64,000 nt of DNA from Bradyrhizobium sp. AZCC 1693 (GTDB lineage: Bacteria; Pseudomonadota; Alphaproteobacteria; Rhizobiales; Xanthobacteraceae): positions 186,001 through 250,000 of the forward strand of contig NZ_JAZHSD010000001.1 in the NCBI RefSeq assembly GCF_036924745.1. Reading direction: 5' to 3'. The translations under genes were made by a program, and so were the position numbers. Numbering within the stretch: position 1 is the stretch's first letter; each line of letters starts with the position of its first letter. Positions 32,171 through 41,129 of the stretch are shown here, in pieces. The notes under the pieces were generated by a model. The model did no database searches. It had not been told where the DNA came from and saw only the letters and a list, made by a program, of their open reading frames with translations.

Positions 32171-32175
32171 AGACT

Positions 32176-33399
32176 TCACTCCACCGCCGCGTAGACCAGA
32201 TCCCGCAGCAGGTTGCGGATATATTCGCGCTGGCCGGGGCCCTGCATCATGAATACCGTGAACAGGTCTTCCGCAGGATCGATGAAGAAGAACGTGCCGG
32301 CCATGCCGCTCCAGAAGAACTGGCCGAGCGAGCCCGGGAACGGCGCGATGCCGCGGTGCGTGCGGACGGCGAAGCCGAGGCCAAAGCCGTGGCCGGGCGG
32401 CATTAGCGGCGAGTCGACCTTCACGCCGGCGGTGAGGTGATCTGAGGCCATCAGCTCCAGCGTCTTGCGGCCGATGATCCTGTTGCCGTCGAGCACGCCG
32501 CCGTTGAGCAGCATCTGGCAGAACCGCGCATAATCCATCGTGGTCGAGACCAGCCCGCCGCCGCCGGATTCCATCGCGGGCTTCTCCAGCATGTTGAAGA
32601 GCTGCACCTTGTCGCCGTTCCACGGATCGGTCGCGAACGGCTCGGCGAGGCGGCCGGCATTGGCTTCGCCGGTATGGAATGCGGTCTCCGTCATTTGCAG
32701 CGGCGCCAGAATGCGTTCGGTCAGGAACGCGCCGAGCGATTTGCCGGAGACGACTTCGATGATGCGGCCGAGCACGTCGGTCGAGCGGCTGTAATTCCAT
32801 TCCGCACCGGGCTGGCAGATCAGTGGCATGCCCGCGATCATGGTCGCGTGCTCGGCGTTGGTGATCTTGCGGCTGCGCAGCCGCGACTGCTGGTAGAGCT
32901 TTTGGACGAGGCTGTTGCCGGTGTGGTCGTAGGTCAGGCCCGACGTGTGCCGCAGCAGGTCCTGCACGGTCATCTGCCGCTTCACCGGGACCAGGTCGAG
33001 CTTGCCGTTGTTCTCGACGCCGACCTTCTGCTCGGCAAACTCCGGAATGAACTTGGCGACGGGATCGCCCAGGACGAAGTGGCCGTCCTCGACCAGCATC
33101 ATGATGCCGACGGAAACGATCGGCTTGGTCATCGAGAAGATGCGGAAGATGCTGTCATGCGCCATCGGTGCGCTCGCGGCCGGGCTCTGCCGGCCGATCG
33201 CATCGAACCAGCCGACCTGGCCGCGCCGCGCCACCATCACCGTGGCACCGGGGAGGGTCCCCTTGTCGACCTCGCGCTTGAAGGCGTCCGACATCCGCTG
33301 CAGGCGGATGCTCGAGAGCCCGATGGTTTCCGGCTTGGCGTCGGGGAGGGCAGGGGTCTGGGGGGCGGATGTCTGCCGGGCGGCGGTCTGCGCGTTCAT
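32176..33399 (-). CDS. serine hydrolase of the class C beta-lactamase / esterase family
   Basis: A 407-residue protein with the SxxK nucleophile S89-M-T-K92 (IFSMTKP) and Y203 in WNYSRSTD as second catalytic element, the pattern of EstB-like esterases rather than true beta-lactamases (no YxN). No signal peptide, so cytoplasmic. The ATG at 33399 follows GGGAGAGACC; a longer frame to 33522 lacks support. It may hydrolyse an ester or lactone feeding the neighbouring hydroxyacyl-CoA genes. Confidence 0.9.
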   Translation of the reverse strand: MNAQTAARQTSAPQTPALPDAKPETIGLSSIRLQRMSDAFKREVDKGTLPGATVMVARRGQVGWFDAIGRQSPAASAPMAHDSIFRIFSMTKPIVSVGIMMLVEDGHFVLGDPVAKFIPEFAEQKVGVENNGKLDLVPVKRQMTVQDLLRHTSGLTYDHTGNSLVQKLYQQSRLRSRKITNAEHATMIAGMPLICQPGAEWNYSRSTDVLGRIIEVVSGKSLGAFLTERILAPLQMTETAFHTGEANAGRLAEPFATDPWNGDKVQLFNMLEKPAMESGGGGLVSTTMDYARFCQMLLNGGVLDGNRIIGRKTLELMASDHLTAGVKVDSPLMPPGHGFGLGFAVRTHRGIAPFPGSLGQFFWSGMAGTFFFIDPAEDLFTVFMMQGPGQREYIRNLLRDLVYAAVE

Positions 33400-33604
33400 G
33401 GTCTCTCCCGTGGCGCTTGTTGTTTGTGAGACCCGAGTCTGGCGCAGAAGCTCCGGATTGAACAGAGCGTTTCTGGCAGGTATCGGGCGATGAAAAGGAG
33501 TGAAGCGGGCATTGCCTTTCATGGCTGGTCAATTAAGGGTAGTGAAAGGCGTGGGCTACCATCTGGTTGATGGACGGGGATAACGGGGGCTTCATTTGGG
33601 GACG

Positions 33605-34213
33605 ATGCTGGGGCTGGCGCGGTTCGCCGCGCTTGCGGTGCTGTTTGCGCTCGCGGGATGCGTGACGACAGAGAATTCGCTGTCGCAAAACGACATTGCG
33701 AGCATGAAGCTGACTGGTGTCACCGTCAGCTTCGCGCCGGAGGCGGGCATCCAGTGGGAGGACGGCATCCGTGCCTATGCCACCTCCAAGGCGATTCCCG
33801 ATCATGAGATCGCAACGGCTACCAACACGCCGGAGGGCAAGGCGTATGTACGGGACTCACTCGCGCCGCGGATCAAGGCGGGTGTTGAACAGGCGATGGC
33901 CGGCCAGCTCAACGGCTCGCGGCCGGTGCGGCTCGAAATAGTCGTCAAGAGCTTCGTGATTGCCTCTGCGGTGCAGCGCATCCTGATCGGAGGCGGTCGC
34001 GGCATGGTTGCCGACGCCAATCTGGTCGACGCGCGGACCGGCGCGCTGATCATCGCCTATCCCGACGTGCGCGCGGTCATGATGGTTGGAAACGGGATCG
34101 TGGGGACGGCGGTCCAGGCCGCGATCGATAGCGCGTCCACGCAAAGCCCCGCCGACAAGCTCATCGGGGTCTATGGCCAGAATTATCGGGACTGGCTGGT
34201 GCGCAGAACCTAG
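33605..34213 (+). CDS. outer-membrane or periplasmic lipoprotein of unknown function
   Basis: A 202-residue protein with a lipoprotein signal peptide: MLGLARFAALAVLFALAGC, lipobox LAGC with Cys19. The rest is a soluble alpha-beta domain with strands such as VRLEIVVKSFVIAS and a Gly-rich turn (ILIGGGRGMVADANLVDARTG). No family can be named. It is transcribed alone between a serine hydrolase gene and tRNA-Trp. Confidence 0.75.
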   Translation: MLGLARFAALAVLFALAGCVTTENSLSQNDIASMKLTGVTVSFAPEAGIQWEDGIRAYATSKAIPDHEIATATNTPEGKAYVRDSLAPRIKAGVEQAMAGQLNGSRPVRLEIVVKSFVIASAVQRILIGGGRGMVADANLVDARTGALIIAYPDVRAVMMVGNGIVGTAVQAAIDSASTQSPADKLIGVYGQNYRDWLVRRT

Positions 34214-34298
34214 CGCTGATCCTTACGCTTCGCCCTTGCAATCGGGGCATGCCCTATGCTTGAAACGGCGCGAAGCGGCGCATGCGCCGGTTCCCTGC

Positions 34299-34374
34299 AG
34301 GAGTGTAGCTCAATTGGTAGAGCACCGGTCTCCAAAACCGGGGGTCGCAGGTTCGAGCCCTGCCACTCCTGCCA
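34299..34374 (+). tRNA. tRNA-Trp(CCA)
   Basis: A 76-base cloverleaf: acceptor AGGAGTG pairs with CACTCCT (34364-34370), D arm TAGCTCAATTGGTAGAGC, anticodon loop CTCCAAA reading CCA, T arm GCAGGTTCGAGCCCTGC, encoded CCA at the 3' end. In many bacteria this tRNA lies directly before secE-nusG; here about 2.1 kb with an OpgC gene intervenes. Confidence 0.97.
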
Positions 34375-34471
34375 GCTAAATCAAGCACTTAAGCAGATTT
34401 TCGACAACGGGCCGGCGATGCTTCCCGGGCGATCGATCCGCGCTGCCCGCCCGTCTTTACGGAGCGTGAGA

Positions 34472-35686
34472 TTACACGATGCCGACGGCTGCCCGATCGG
34501 CGGGCCGAGCCGGCTCGCCAGCAGCGGCGTGGAATCTGTCCACGGTCGGCGGACTAGCGTGAGCGTGAGTCGGCTTTTCAACGCGTTTCGACCATGACCG
34601 ATAGTAGGCGACAGCCGTCATGATTGCGATGCCGGCGGTTCCAACCAGCAATTGAGCGATAATCCCGTCAGAAGTCGTCTTCAGGACAAAATAGCCGATG
34701 AACGAGAGGTAGATGCCGACGGCAAACACTTCGAGGGATTGCTGGCCGCACTTGATCAGCGGTTTCCAGATCGCAGCCTGGAGCCCTACGGCATCGATCG
34801 GTATGAACCGCGCGCCCAGGATGATCACGATGGCGAGATGCAGGAAGCGATAGGGCGCCAGATTGGTCTTGTCGTTCGGGCTGAAGGCTTCGAACAGAAC
34901 GCGCGGAAACAAGGCCTGAAGCTCAGCTATAAGTCCGGATAGCGTCATGACGGCCGCAAAGACCAAATAGGCCACTCCGAACACGAGGACTGCCCTGGAG
35001 CGCACCAGGAAGTGCAGCGTATTGGCCCCGCCCAGCGCCAGCCATGCGCCAAGTACAAAAAGAAGCTGCCACGCGAACGGGTTGAAATACCAAACTCCTG
35101 ACGGGTAGGAGGGAAGGTTCCAGCCGAATTGCCGGGCCGCGAGATAGAGCAATACGGATCCCAGCATCACCCAATTGCGGTGCCTGAGCATCAGCCAGAG
35201 CACCGGCGGAAAGGCGCCCATCAGGACGACGTAGAGCGGCAGCACGTCGAGGTTCAGCGGCTTGTACCGGAGCAACAGCCCTTGCGTGATGGTTTCAACC
35301 GGCGCGTTCAACAAGGGGGCGACATTGAACCGGTCGACGAGACCGGGCGCGTTGAAGCTGTTTGAGAGCAAATGGACGGAAGCCAGATAGAACACGAGCA
35401 GCAAGATGTGGGCGGCGTAGATTTGCCACACGCGCCGCAACAGTCTCGTCGTTCCGAAGACGAAGCCGCCCTCGAGCATTCGTCTGCCGAAGACGAGCGC
35501 CGAGGTGTAGCCGGAAATGAACACGAACAGATCGGCGCCATCGCTGAAGCCGTAGTTTCGGAACGAAAACCAGGCCAGTACGCTGGTGGAGACATGGCCA
35601 AGGAACATCAGCCAATTGGCGAGGCCGCGGAACAGGTCCAGCCGCAAGTCCCGCTTCGACGGTGGAAGTGCAAGCTCGACCTGCAT
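34472..35686 (-). CDS. opgC: OpgC-domain membrane acyltransferase
   Basis: A 404-residue polytopic membrane protein with about ten helices. It opens with RDLRLDLFRGLANWLMFLGH, characteristic of OpgC/acyltransferase-3-like proteins, followed by SDGADLFVFISGYTSALVFG. OpgC adds succinyl groups to osmoregulated periplasmic glucans; in this lineage cyclic beta-glucan substitution is the analogous role. The last ~40 residues are polar and probably cytoplasmic. It points against the surrounding tRNA-Trp/secE genes, so it is an insertion in the cluster. Confidence 0.82.
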   Translation of the reverse strand: MQVELALPPSKRDLRLDLFRGLANWLMFLGHVSTSVLAWFSFRNYGFSDGADLFVFISGYTSALVFGRRMLEGGFVFGTTRLLRRVWQIYAAHILLLVFYLASVHLLSNSFNAPGLVDRFNVAPLLNAPVETITQGLLLRYKPLNLDVLPLYVVLMGAFPPVLWLMLRHRNWVMLGSVLLYLAARQFGWNLPSYPSGVWYFNPFAWQLLFVLGAWLALGGANTLHFLVRSRAVLVFGVAYLVFAAVMTLSGLIAELQALFPRVLFEAFSPNDKTNLAPYRFLHLAIVIILGARFIPIDAVGLQAAIWKPLIKCGQQSLEVFAVGIYLSFIGYFVLKTTSDGIIAQLLVGTAGIAIMTAVAYYRSWSKRVEKPTHAHASPPTVDRFHAAAGEPARPADRAAVGIV

Positions 35687-35951
35687 TCGTTCTCAGCCCA
35701 TACCGACAAGCGTCGGGACGACCTTCCCGCCAGCGCCGACGTCTTCCGGCGAGCAGCCAAGTCTTGGAAAGGCAACCTTGAGAACGTAGGGGGCCGGCGA
35801 GGCAGACCATTGAGCCAAGTCAATTGATGCGACTGGATTTACGGGGTCCGATGCGGTGGCGCAGCCGGCGGAAGCGCGCCAACCCAAGTTGGTCAGCTAA
35901 AATGAACGCCTAATCAACGGCTTGGGCGAACTTCCTGCCGTTCGGCAGGAA

Positions 35952-36137
35952 CTAAGCGAAGAATGCGGTGAGGACAGCTACATCCGACCGGGCGGGAGGC
36001 TCGCCCCGCAGGTCGGCGTCGATCACCCGCCGGCATGCATCGATCGTAATGACGTCGCCGAGGTCGTTCGCCGCGTCGAGAACGGTCCAGGCCGTCTCGC
36101 CCGCCGGTCTTTCCAGGTCTTGGCCGAACAGAGCCAT
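35952..36137 (-). CDS. hypothetical 61-residue protein
   Basis: A short acidic protein beginning MALFGQDLERPAGETAWTVL, with GGGGGAG about 11 bases before the ATG. It has amphipathic helical character (LDAANDLGDVITIDACRRVI) and no recognisable domain. Ribosome site and coding-like composition favour a real gene; the larger frame up to 36245 is not needed. Confidence 0.45.
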   Translation of the reverse strand: MALFGQDLERPAGETAWTVLDAANDLGDVITIDACRRVIDADLRGEPPARSDVAVLTAFFA

Positions 36138-36513
36138 GGTCGTTTCGCTCCCCCTATGGAGCACACAGAATGGCCGGGAGCTTTTAAAATCCAGATCGCG
36201 GGCCTGTGGGCATTTGAGAGAAGGCTGTACCCAGGAATTAACCAATGACTGGCGGTCTTTTCGTTAGGCGCCCGCCCAAAGCGACCGTTTGGAGCCCCGC
36301 GGCACCCCGTACCTTGACCTTTTGCCCGGCCGGCAGTAGATACCCGCCACCTGCAGCCGGCCCGCTAGATGCGGATATCCGGCGCGGCTTTGAATTCCCC
36401 CGAACAATCGAGCCCGCTTGGCGGCTCATCCTTCGAGAGAGGGCTGGGCGCGAGAGGGCTGTTCGGATTCGCTTTAAATTGCAATCGTCTCACCAAGGAC
36501 GCGGTAACCAACG
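36138..36513 (+). other. upstream region of secE-nusG
   Basis: About 375 bases without a gene. It holds the candidate secE promoter at 36314-36342, then a GC-rich leader of about 165 nt with several purine-rich repeats of the form GAGAGGGCT near 36437-36461. No tRNA-Trp repeat or integrase remnant is present. Confidence 0.5.
36314..36342 (+). promoter_or_regulatory. candidate sigma-70 promoter for secE-nusG
   Basis: TTGACC and TAGATA are separated by exactly 17 bases, and the C before TTGAC fits the alphaproteobacterial CTTGAC preference. Confidence 0.45.
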
Positions 36514-36705
36514 ATGGCTTTCAGCCCGTTCAAATTCCTGCAGGAAGTGCGCTCGGAGACCGCCAAGGTCACCTGGCCGACGCGCCGCGAGACGACGATC
36601 ACCACGATCATGGTGTTCGTAATGGTTGCGCTGGCTTCGATCTTCTTTTTCACTTCGGATTTGATCATCCGTTATGTCGTCACCTTCCTGCTGGGCGTCC
36701 ACTGA
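36514..36705 (+). CDS. secE: preprotein translocase subunit SecE
   Basis: A 63-residue single-helix SecE: amphipathic surface helix PFKFLQEVRSETAKVTWPTR, the essential conserved VTWPTR hinge, then one membrane span (IMVFVMVALASIFFFTSDLI). It clamps SecY in the translocon. Its stop overlaps the nusG start (TGATG), the standard secE-nusG coupling. Confidence 0.95.
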   Translation: MAFSPFKFLQEVRSETAKVTWPTRRETTITTIMVFVMVALASIFFFTSDLIIRYVVTFLLGVH

Positions 36706-37256
36706 TGAGCACCGGAACCCAATCCATGGACAAGCGCTGGTATATTGTTCACGCCTATTCGAATTTCGAAAAGAAGGTCTCGGAATCGATCCGGGAACAG
36801 GCCAAGCAGCGCGGGCTCGAGGAATTGTTCGAGCAGGTGCTGGTGCCGACCGAAAAGGTCACCGAAGTGCGCCGCGGCCGCAAGATCGACGCCGAGCGCA
36901 AATTCTTCCCGGGTTACGTGCTGGTGAAGATGAAGCTGACCGACGAGGCGTTCCATCTCATCAAGAACACGCCCAAGGTGACCGGCTTCCTCGGCGCCGA
37001 AAACAAGCCGATGCCGATCTCCGAGTCCGAAGCGATGCGGATCCTGCACCAGGTGCAGGAAGGCGTCGAACGTCCGAAGGCGTCGGTGTCGTTTGAAATC
37101 GGCGAGAACGTCCGCGTGGCCGATGGGCCGTTTGCGTCGTTCTCCGGCGTGGTTGAAGAAATTGACGAGGCGCGTTCGCGCGTGAAGGTCGCGGTGTCGA
37201 TCTTCGGTCGCGCCACGCCCGTCGAACTGGAATTCGGTCAGGTCGAGAAGGTCTGA
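36705..37256 (+). CDS. nusG: transcription termination/antitermination factor NusG
   Basis: About 183 residues: NGN domain starting KRWYIVHAYSNFEKKVSESI and a C-terminal KOW domain (VRVADGPFASFSGVVEEIDE). It binds the RNA polymerase clamp and links it to Rho and ribosomal S10. Either the overlapping ATG at 36705 or the ATG at 36726 (MDKRWYIV) may start it; conserved homology begins at the latter. Confidence 0.95.
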   Translation: MSTGTQSMDKRWYIVHAYSNFEKKVSESIREQAKQRGLEELFEQVLVPTEKVTEVRRGRKIDAERKFFPGYVLVKMKLTDEAFHLIKNTPKVTGFLGAENKPMPISESEAMRILHQVQEGVERPKASVSFEIGENVRVADGPFASFSGVVEEIDEARSRVKVAVSIFGRATPVELEFGQVEKV

Positions 37257-37260
37257 TTGA

Positions 37261-37355
37261 TCGTCATTGCCGGGCCTGACCCGGCAATCCATCCGCTTCG
37301 TAACAAGGCATTTTACGAAGATCGATGGATGCCCGGATCAAGTCCGGGCATGACA
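37261..37355. repeat. REP-like nested palindrome, Bradyrhizobium-type
   Basis: Outer arms TCGTCATTGCCGGGCCTGAC and GCCCGGATCAAGTCCGGGCA contain their own hairpins, and an inner perfect hairpin CTTCGTAA/TTACGAAG sits at the centre. It lies between nusG and rplK, where it may attenuate or process the transcript. Confidence 0.65.
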
Positions 37356-37480
37356 GGAGTGGAAGCGGCAACGCTTCCGTAATGCCGTGGAAGGGGACTG
37401 ACGGTCGCCAGCCGTCATGCGAACCGCACCACGGTCCTGTGAAGCTTCCGGATTGTCTGGAGCAACATGAGGAGCAGTAA

Positions 37481-37909
37481 ATGGCAAAGAAAGTGACCGG
37501 ATACCTGAAATTGCAGGTGCCGGCCGGTGCGGCGAATCCTTCGCCCCCGATCGGTCCCGCGCTTGGTCAGCGCGGTCTCAACATCATGGAATTCTGCAAG
37601 GCGTTCAACGCGCAGACGCAGAAGGAAGAAAAGAACACCCCGATCCCGGTGATCATCACCATCTATGCGGACCGTTCCTTCACCTTCGAGATGAAGACGC
37701 CGCCGATGTCCCACTTCCTCAAGCAGGCCGCCAAGATCCAGTCCGGTTCGAAAGCCCCGGGCCGCGACAAGGCCGGCCAGGTGACACGCGAGCAGGTGCG
37801 CGAGATCGCCGAGAAGAAGATGAAGGATCTCAATTGCGATTCCATCGAGTCGGCCATGAAGATGGTCGAGGGCTCCGCCCGTTCGATGGGTCTGGAAGTT
37901 GCGGGGTAA
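37481..37909 (+). CDS. rplK: 50S ribosomal protein L11
   Basis: A 142-residue L11 with the N-terminal domain that binds release factors and RelA ([37 protein letters not shown]) and the C-terminal rRNA-binding domain. GAGGAGCAG precedes the ATG. It is followed after six bases by rplA. Confidence 0.97.
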   Translation: MAKKVTGYLKLQVPAGAANPSPPIGPALGQRGLNIMEFCKAFNAQTQKEEKNTPIPVIITIYADRSFTFEMKTPPMSHFLKQAAKIQSGSKAPGRDKAGQVTREQVREIAEKKMKDLNCDSIESAMKMVEGSARSMGLEVAG

Positions 37910-37915
37910 CGGGCC

Positions 37916-38608
37916 ATGGCAATCGGAAAACGTTTGAAGAAGGCCCGCGAGGGTGTCGACCGCGAGAAGCTCTATCCGCTCGCGGATGCCATCAAGATGG
38001 TCAAGGAACGCGCCAAGTCGAAGTTCGACGAGACGATCGAGATCGCGATCAATCTCGGCGTCGACCCGCGTCACGCCGACCAGATGGTTCGCGGCGTCGT
38101 CAACCTGCCGAACGGCACCGGCCGCACCTTGCGCGTGGGCGTGTTCGCCCGTGGCGCCAAGGCGGAAGAAGCCAAGGCAGCAGGTGCTGACGTCGTCGGC
38201 GCCGAAGATCTGGTCGAGAAGGTGCAGGGCGGCAACATCGATTTCGATCGTTGTATCGCCACCCCCGACATGATGCCGCTGGTCGGCCGCCTCGGTAAGG
38301 TGCTCGGGCCCCGCGGCATGATGCCGAACCCGAAGATCGGCACCGTGACGATGGACGTCGCCACCGCCGTGAAGGGCGCCAAGGGCGGCTCGGTCGAGTT
38401 TCGCGTCGAGAAGGCCGGCATCGTGCAGGCCGGCGTCGGCAAGGCCTCGTTCTCCGAGGAAAAGCTGGTGCAGAACGTGAAAGCGCTTGCGGACGCGGTG
38501 TCGAAGGCAAAGCCCGCCGGCGCCAAGGGTACCTACATCCAGCGCGTGGCGGTCTCCTCCACCATGGGCCCGGGCGTCAAGGTTGAGCCGGGCACGCTGC
38601 TCGGCTAG
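37916..38608 (+). CDS. rplA: 50S ribosomal protein L1
   Basis: A 230-residue L1 with the usual features: [54 protein letters not shown] and the C-terminal [13 protein letters not shown]1 typically autoregulates the rplKA message. A strong terminator follows directly, so rplKA is transcriptionally separate from rplJL here. Confidence 0.97.
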   Translation: MAIGKRLKKAREGVDREKLYPLADAIKMVKERAKSKFDETIEIAINLGVDPRHADQMVRGVVNLPNGTGRTLRVGVFARGAKAEEAKAAGADVVGAEDLVEKVQGGNIDFDRCIATPDMMPLVGRLGKVLGPRGMMPNPKIGTVTMDVATAVKGAKGGSVEFRVEKAGIVQAGVGKASFSEEKLVQNVKALADAVSKAKPAGAKGTYIQRVAVSSTMGPGVKVEPGTLLG

Positions 38609-38635
38609 TTCCTCGCGGCTTACGTGAATAAACAA

Positions 38636-38672
38636 GGGCGGAATCGGGTGACCGATTCCGCCCTTTGCGTTT
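38636..38672 (+). terminator. intrinsic terminator after rplA
   Basis: A perfect 12-bp stem, GGGCGGAATCGG GTGA CCGATTCCGCCC, is followed by TTTGCGTTT. Confidence 0.85.
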
Positions 38673-38726
38673 GATGCGGCATTTGCGTAATCGTCGCCCC
38701 GCCGGACTTGCCAAGAAGGAACAACA

Positions 38727-39683
38727 ATGCCCGAGAAGGTCCTGATCTATTCGCGTTTTCCAAAAGCCCAGATGGAGCGTTTCGGCGAGCGTTTTGAGCT
38801 GCTGAATGCTGCCGGCAAGCCGCCCAATGAAATGTTTTCCGCCGAACAGCTCACAGACATTCGCGCGATGATCACGGCCGGCGGTACGCCGCTCGGCGGC
38901 AATGCGATGGACCTCCTGCCCAAGCTCGGCGCCATCATCTGCTACGGTACCGGCTATGACGGCGTCGATCTGGCTGCGGCGGCGAAACGCAACATCGCAG
39001 TCGGCCACAGCCCGGGGGCCAACGCGGCGTCGGTCGCCGACATCGCGGTCACCTTGATGCTGGCGGCCACGCGGCGACTGCTCGTGGCTGACGACTATGT
39101 GCGGGGCGGGAACTGGGCCGCCGCAAAGCCGTCGCCGATGATGCGACCGCAGGCAGGGATGCTTGGTCGCAGAATAGGCGTCTACGGCATGGGCGAGATC
39201 GGCCGCAAGATCGCGTCGCGCGTCGCCGCCTTCGAGACCGAGGTCGGCTATTTCAGCCGCCGCAGGCACGACGTTCCCTATCAATATTTTCCGACGCTCG
39301 ATGCGTTGGCCGAATGGTGCAGCGTCCTGATGATCGCGGTGCGGGCGGGGGCGGATACCCATCATGCCGTCGATGCCAATATCCTCAAGAAGCTCGGCAA
39401 GGACGGTTACGTCGTCAACATTTCGCGCGGCTCGGTGATCGACCAGCCGGCTTTGATCGCGGCGCTGACCGACCAGACCATCGCCGGCGCGGGCCTTGAC
39501 GTGTATGCGAAGGAGCCGCACGCGCCCGACGCGCTGACGGCGCTGCCCAATGTCGTGCTGTCCCCGCATATCGGCGGCCATACGCTGGAGTCGCATGTCG
39601 CGATGCAGGACTGCGTGATCGCCAATCTCGACGCCTTCTTCGCCGGCAAGCCGCTCGCTCACCCGGTGACGTCAGCCGGCTGA
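38727..39683 (+). CDS. D-2-hydroxyacid dehydrogenase (glyoxylate/hydroxypyruvate reductase-like)
   Basis: A 318-residue D-isomer-specific 2-hydroxyacid dehydrogenase. The Rossmann motif is RRIGVYGMGEIGRKIASRVA; the catalytic Arg lies in ISRGSVIDQPAL, the Glu region near LDVYAKEPH and the His in LSPHIGGHT. NGTGYDG-like IICYGTGYDGVDL is typical. It acts in the cytoplasm on glyoxylate, hydroxypyruvate or similar. AAGGAAC precedes the ATG. It has no obvious link to translation and is the first gene of an accessory block between rplA and rplJ. Confidence 0.9.
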   Translation: MPEKVLIYSRFPKAQMERFGERFELLNAAGKPPNEMFSAEQLTDIRAMITAGGTPLGGNAMDLLPKLGAIICYGTGYDGVDLAAAAKRNIAVGHSPGANAASVADIAVTLMLAATRRLLVADDYVRGGNWAAAKPSPMMRPQAGMLGRRIGVYGMGEIGRKIASRVAAFETEVGYFSRRRHDVPYQYFPTLDALAEWCSVLMIAVRAGADTHHAVDANILKKLGKDGYVVNISRGSVIDQPALIAALTDQTIAGAGLDVYAKEPHAPDALTALPNVVLSPHIGGHTLESHVAMQDCVIANLDAFFAGKPLAHPVTSAG

Positions 39684-39720
39684 CCTGTCCGAGATTTGCT
39701 GACCGGCTTCGGCGCCTGTC

Positions 39721-40353
39721 TCAACGATGCGCGAGCCCTCTGAGGTAGGCGCAAAACATATCGGCCATGGCGTCGGCGTAGGCCTCGATCTCTGCGGGGG
39801 CTCGTGGACTTTCCGAAAACTGCTTCCCGACCGCGCTGAGCGTCGTCGTAATCAGGTCGCCAGCCAGTGCACGCGTCGCCTCTGAGGCCTTGGGCAGCGC
39901 CTCCTGCATGAAGACCCGGACCGTGCGGTCTCCCGATGCCCTCGCTTCCCTCGCCTCGGGAGCATCGCGATAGAGAGGGGCGGCGTCGTCGAGCGCGACA
40001 CGCACGGCGGCCTCATCGCATTCCGAGCGGATGAAGGCGTGGACCAAAGTGCGCAGCCGTTCGCGCGGCGGTCTCCGGACGTCCTCAAGGATGCCGCGCA
40101 GCATCTCGCTCGTCTGCCGCCATTCGTCGCTCTGGAGCCGGAACAGGATCGCCGCCTTGTTCGGGAAGTACTGATACAGCGATCCCACGCTGACGCCGGC
40201 CTTCTCGGCCACCCGCGCCGTGGTGAAGCGCTGCGCGCCTTCCTTCGCCAAAACCTGAACAGCAGCATCCAGGATCGCCGCGACAAGCTCCGTCGAGCGA
40301 GCCTGCTGAGGCCGTTTTCGCGAGGAAACTGAATGGCTTAGACGATCGATCAT
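39721..40353 (-). CDS. TetR-family transcriptional regulator
   Basis: A 210-residue TetR protein: recognition region FTTARVAEKAGVSVGSLYQY followed by FPNKAAILF, with a long helical C-terminus. The ATG at 40353 starts just before the conserved region; the frame stays open for 100 more codons without a credible start or ribosome site. Divergent from the methyltransferase gene, which it probably represses. Confidence 0.88.
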   Translation of the reverse strand: MIDRLSHSVSSRKRPQQARSTELVAAILDAAVQVLAKEGAQRFTTARVAEKAGVSVGSLYQYFPNKAAILFRLQSDEWRQTSEMLRGILEDVRRPPRERLRTLVHAFIRSECDEAAVRVALDDAAPLYRDAPEAREARASGDRTVRVFMQEALPKASEATRALAGDLITTTLSAVGKQFSESPRAPAEIEAYADAMADMFCAYLRGLAHR

Positions 40354-40382
40354 CAGGAGCGGCGGGAATGCGATTAGGAAAC

Positions 40383-40398
40383 GCGAATGATTAGTCGT
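40383..40398. promoter_or_regulatory. candidate TetR operator
   Basis: GCGAATGATTAGTCGT is a partly symmetric 16-mer (CGA...TCG arms) in the divergent gap, 30 bases from the TetR start and 48 from the methyltransferase start. Confidence 0.35.
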
Positions 40399-40445
40399 AT
40401 TTCTGGAGCGGCGCAAGGACGCGCACCCCCAGACCGGAGACCTGC

Positions 40446-41117
40446 ATGACCACCCTGACCACCAGTCCGCTTGCGCCCCTGTTGGATCGCCTGTTCGACG
40501 AGGCCGATGCGGCCTCGGCGGAGACCGAGGCGGCCGTGGCCGATCTCTCGGACGAAGCCCGGGCGCGCCTGATGCGGAGCAAGACCGATTACCGCGACCT
40601 CTATGGGCGCTTGAAGAATGCGCCGCTCGCCATCTCGCGAGAGACCGGCGCACTGCTCTACATGCTGGCGCGAAGCTCTCGCGCGCGAACGATCGTCGAG
40701 TTCGGGACCTCGTTCGGCATCTCGACCCTGCATCTCGCCGCGGCGCTGCGGGACAATGGTGGTGGCCGCCTGATCACCAGTGAGTTCGAGCCATCCAAGG
40801 TGGCGCGGGCCCGCGATAATCTGACGGCCGGCGGTCTCATCGACCTCGTGGAGATCCGGGAAGGGGACGCCCTGCGGACGCTCAGCGTCGATCTCCCTGA
40901 TATGATCGACCTGCTGCTGCTGGACGGTGCCAAGGCGCTCTATCCGGAAATCCTGAGCTTGGTCGAGAGCCGCCTTCGGCCGGGCGCCTTCATTGTCGCC
41001 GACAATGCCGATGACAGCCCCGACTATCTGGCGCGCGTGCGCGCGTCGGCTGGCGGCTATATGTCCACGCCATTCGGCGAGGACGTCGAGCTATCCATGC
41101 GGATCGGTTCCAGCTGA
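40446..41117 (+). CDS. class I SAM-dependent O-methyltransferase
   Basis: A 223-residue methyltransferase of the catechol/caffeoyl-CoA OMT type. SAM motif I is TIVEFGTSFGISTLHLAAAL, the acidic loop after it is ITSEFEPSKVARARDNL and the substrate/metal aspartates lie in DLLLLDGAKALYPEIL. A small phenolic or flavonoid acceptor would fit the family; the true substrate is unknown. TetR control of a methyltransferase is a common detoxification or signalling arrangement. Confidence 0.85.
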   Translation: MTTLTTSPLAPLLDRLFDEADAASAETEAAVADLSDEARARLMRSKTDYRDLYGRLKNAPLAISRETGALLYMLARSSRARTIVEFGTSFGISTLHLAAALRDNGGGRLITSEFEPSKVARARDNLTAGGLIDLVEIREGDALRTLSVDLPDMIDLLLLDGAKALYPEILSLVESRLRPGAFIVADNADDSPDYLARVRASAGGYMSTPFGEDVELSMRIGSS

Positions 41118-41129
41118 CCGATCCGGCAT

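Noticed and set aside
34299-36513. tRNA-Trp as an island integration site
   Set aside because: No repeat of the tRNA 3' end and no integrase remnant was found before secE.
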